In this document: piece by piece, positions 62,157 through 64,000 of the stretch | Layout of the letters: every line of letters starts with the position of its first letter | How positions within the stretch are numbered: position 1 is the first letter of the stretch | Assembly: GCA_964533965.1 (NCBI GenBank) | Contig: CAZHNN010000003.1 | Location: forward strand, 68,474 to 132,473 | Source of the DNA: RGIG3178 sp964533965 | GTDB taxonomy: Bacteria > Bacillota > Clostridia > Christensenellales > QAND01 | DNA length: 64,000 nucleotides | Reading direction: 5' to 3' | Position numbers and translations under genes: made by a program | The notes under the pieces: model-generated | Told to the model about the DNA's origin: nothing | The model's database searches: none | Seen by the model: the letters and a program-made list of their open reading frames with translations, nothing else

Positions 62157-62540
62157 GAAATTTTTTGCTCCTTTCGGTTGCCCTTTTACACCAATATCTG
62201 CAGATTATCACGGCTTAATAGGGTCGTCAAGGTCGATCTTTATACAGTCTTAAGGTTGTAGGTCTTTCCTTAATACTTTCTTAATTCGACAATCCATAAA
62301 ATAATGTAATATGGGGTGTTTTACGGTATCAGACAGAAGATATCAACAGAAAAAGAAGCAGCCAAAACATGACATAGCGTACAAATCCCCCCATCGTTAT
62401 ATGCTTAAGAGGCAGATGAAGAAAGCCCAGGCATTACGCCGGGGCTTTGTTTATTTGTGGACACTTCCAAACACATCATCCAAAAAGATGGGTGCCATCT
62501 GGTCGTTCATCCGGCCGTCTGTGGCTGGTTCATTTGCCCT
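62157..62540. other. Intergenic region between the two pyrophosphatase genes
   Basis: No gene. It holds the leader of copy 1 (possible TTGACG box near 62225-62232), a hairpin AAAGCCC/GGGGCTTT (62424-62452) that can end copy 2, and 3' flank sequence (GGTCGTTCATCCG, about 62500-62512) also found after copy 1 (about 60149-60161). Confidence 0.5.
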
Positions 62541-64000
62541 CTATTTAAGAATCAGAGGGGCAACAAGAAGCGCAGTCATCCCGATCAGTTTCATAAAGAT
62601 AAGGATGGATGGTCCGGCAACATCCTTCATCGGATCGCCAACCGTATCTCCAATAACGGCAGCCTGATGCTGCGGGGTACCCTTTAGCTCTCTGTTGGAT
62701 TCAACGGTCTTTTTAGCGTTATCCCACGCAGTACCGGTATTGTTGAAGAACGGTCCCAACATTGCCGAGCACAGCACAGATCCTATCAACAGAGGACCAA
62801 GGGCTTTGGCGCCAAACGCAAACCCAATCGCTATTGGGACAAGAATGCTGATGACTCCGGGAAGGATCATTTGCTTCAGGGCATTTTTCGTTGTGATGTC
62901 AATGCACAGACCGTAGTCGGGGCTCGCTTCACCGGTCAAAATACCTTTGATCTCCCTGAATTGTCTTCTTACTTCAGCCACCATCAAGTAAGCCCCATTG
63001 GCAGTGGCTTGGAATGTCAAGGAAGCGATCAAGAACGGAAGCGTAATACCTATGAGCATAAATCCAATCGTATACGGATTCAAAACATCCAGCGTACTGT
63101 TGTTGGCCATCGCAAAGAAATACATAAAGCTGACGAATGACGTTACAGTTCCAGAGGACATCGAATACGATTTCGTGATTGCTTTCATCGTATTGCCTAC
63201 CGAATCAAGCGAAGAGAGTTTTTCTACCATCTCTTCAGGCTGATGCGACATCTCAGCAATACCCGATGCGTTATCGATAATGGGACCAAAGGTATCTGCG
63301 GCCATGATATAGGCGATCAGCAAGTCTGTTCCCAAATTCACTGCAACGATGATAAGAAGCGATCCACCGGACATGGTATAGGCGGCTATGATTGCGATAA
63401 CCGTCATGACGATCGAAGCGATCGGACTTTGAAGGCCCTTGCTCAATCCGACAATGATATTGATGGCGGGTCCACCCTTACTGGCCTCCGCAATGTCTTT
63501 GACCGGTTTTCCTTCCATTCCCGCGTAGTATCTTGTGCTTACGGTAGCTGCCAACGTAATTGCGACTCCCAAAAGTACGCCGATCCAAACATTCATCTCA
63601 GGCAGGAGCGTTTTGACAGCGACCAAACCACCTAAAGAGGCAATGACCGCAGTTACAACGAGTCCCATATTAAAAGATGTGGAAGGGCTCATGTTCTTTC
63701 CCCATTTTTTGGTGATCGAAATGCCAATCATGGAAGCCAATATTCCTGTTGCCTCCAACATCAACGGGAAAAACACTGCCAATGGGCCGTATTTGCCAAG
63801 TAGAGTAGAGGCGACCAAGGTTCCGGTAATAACATCGGTGGTGACATTTTGAAACAAATCGGCGCCGCGTCCTGCGCAATCTCCAACGTTGTCTCCGACC
63901 AGATCGGCAATGACCGCCGGATTTCTCGGATCATCTTCCGGCAGATTGTTTTCCACTTTTCCGACCAGATCCGCACCGACATCAGCCGACTTGGTATATA
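62541..64000 (-). CDS. hppA: Membrane-bound pyrophosphatase, copy 2 (cut by window end)
   Basis: The gene runs beyond the right edge; the last bases read TKSADVGADLVGKVENN, so about 487 C-terminal codons are present. It aligns with copy 1 almost throughout, with the same GNTMKAITK Lys, and catalytic Asp motifs intact. Differences cluster in membrane helices (for example SFMYFFAMANNSTLDVLNP against the copy 1 region). The duplication includes part of the 3' flank. Confidence 0.93.
   Translation of the reverse strand, partial: YTKSADVGADLVGKVENNLPEDDPRNPAVIADLVGDNVGDCAGRGADLFQNVTTDVITGTLVASTLLGKYGPLAVFFPLMLEATGILASMIGISITKKWGKNMSPSTSFNMGLVVTAVIASLGGLVAVKTLLPEMNVWIGVLLGVAITLAATVSTRYYAGMEGKPVKDIAEASKGGPAINIIVGLSKGLQSPIASIVMTVIAIIAAYTMSGGSLLIIVAVNLGTDLLIAYIMAADTFGPIIDNASGIAEMSHQPEEMVEKLSSLDSVGNTMKAITKSYSMSSGTVTSFVSFMYFFAMANNSTLDVLNPYTIGFMLIGITLPFLIASLTFQATANGAYLMVAEVRRQFREIKGILTGEASPDYGLCIDITTKNALKQMILPGVISILVPIAIGFAFGAKALGPLLIGSVLCSAMLGPFFNNTGTAWDNAKKTVESNRELKGTPQHQAAVIGDTVGDPMKDVAGPSILIFMKLIGMTALLVAPLILK

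Noticed and set aside
1..64000. CRISPR arrays, transposases, retroelements or an integrase
   Set aside because: No regularly spaced short repeats and no matching protein were seen on either strand.

Overview
The window reads as chromosome of an anaerobic, Gram-positive Clostridia-type bacterium (Bacillota) of moderate GC. This is inferred from strong AGGAGG-type ribosome sites, a NiCo (czcD) and a THF riboswitch, an ECF folate transporter, an aldehyde:ferredoxin oxidoreductase, tandem membrane pyrophosphatases, a sortase-like protein and a YIEGIA/capping pair known from spore-forming Firmicutes. No rRNA, complete tRNA, CRISPR array, transposase or integrase was found.

Left part (1-23.7 kb), ordinary housekeeping: the end of an M42 peptidase; a riboswitch-controlled P-type ATPase; a nadABC operon for de novo NAD; a B3/B4-domain protein; a membrane-anchored LuxR-type regulator; a lipoprotein behind a leader rich in inverted repeats; a ferredoxin plus AOR pair; DUF4180, two SHOCT proteins, a PAP2 phosphatase and truA; and a response regulator, histidine kinase and ABC transporter set whose two promoters share one operator motif.

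Middle part (23.8-58.5 kb), mosaic accessory region: phage genes lie on the minus strand in separate islands (small terminase at 51.5 kb, large terminase at 42.5 kb, then portal, collagen-like tail fibre, two wall hydrolases and a holin-like protein at 36.1-30.5 kb, and a structural protein at 26.3-23.9 kb). Between them sit cellular genes: a xanthine dehydrogenase-family operon, the YIEGIA pair, lipoproteins, methyltransferases, a cupin, and a THF-riboswitch folT/CofE-like operon. Several phage genes are broken (an amber stop, a frameshift at a T7 run, a TAA in a small gene), and no capsid, integrase or repressor is visible. The gaps carry a family of modular, same-orientation, GC-rich repeats, some about 97% identical over 145 bp, and four copies of a compact promoter block, three of which are followed within about 50 nt by a terminator. 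These two repeat families are the least explained things in the window.

Right part (58.5-64 kb): a sortase-like protein that lacks the catalytic cysteine, a second PAP2 phosphatase, and two tandem membrane pyrophosphatase genes, the last cut by the window edge.
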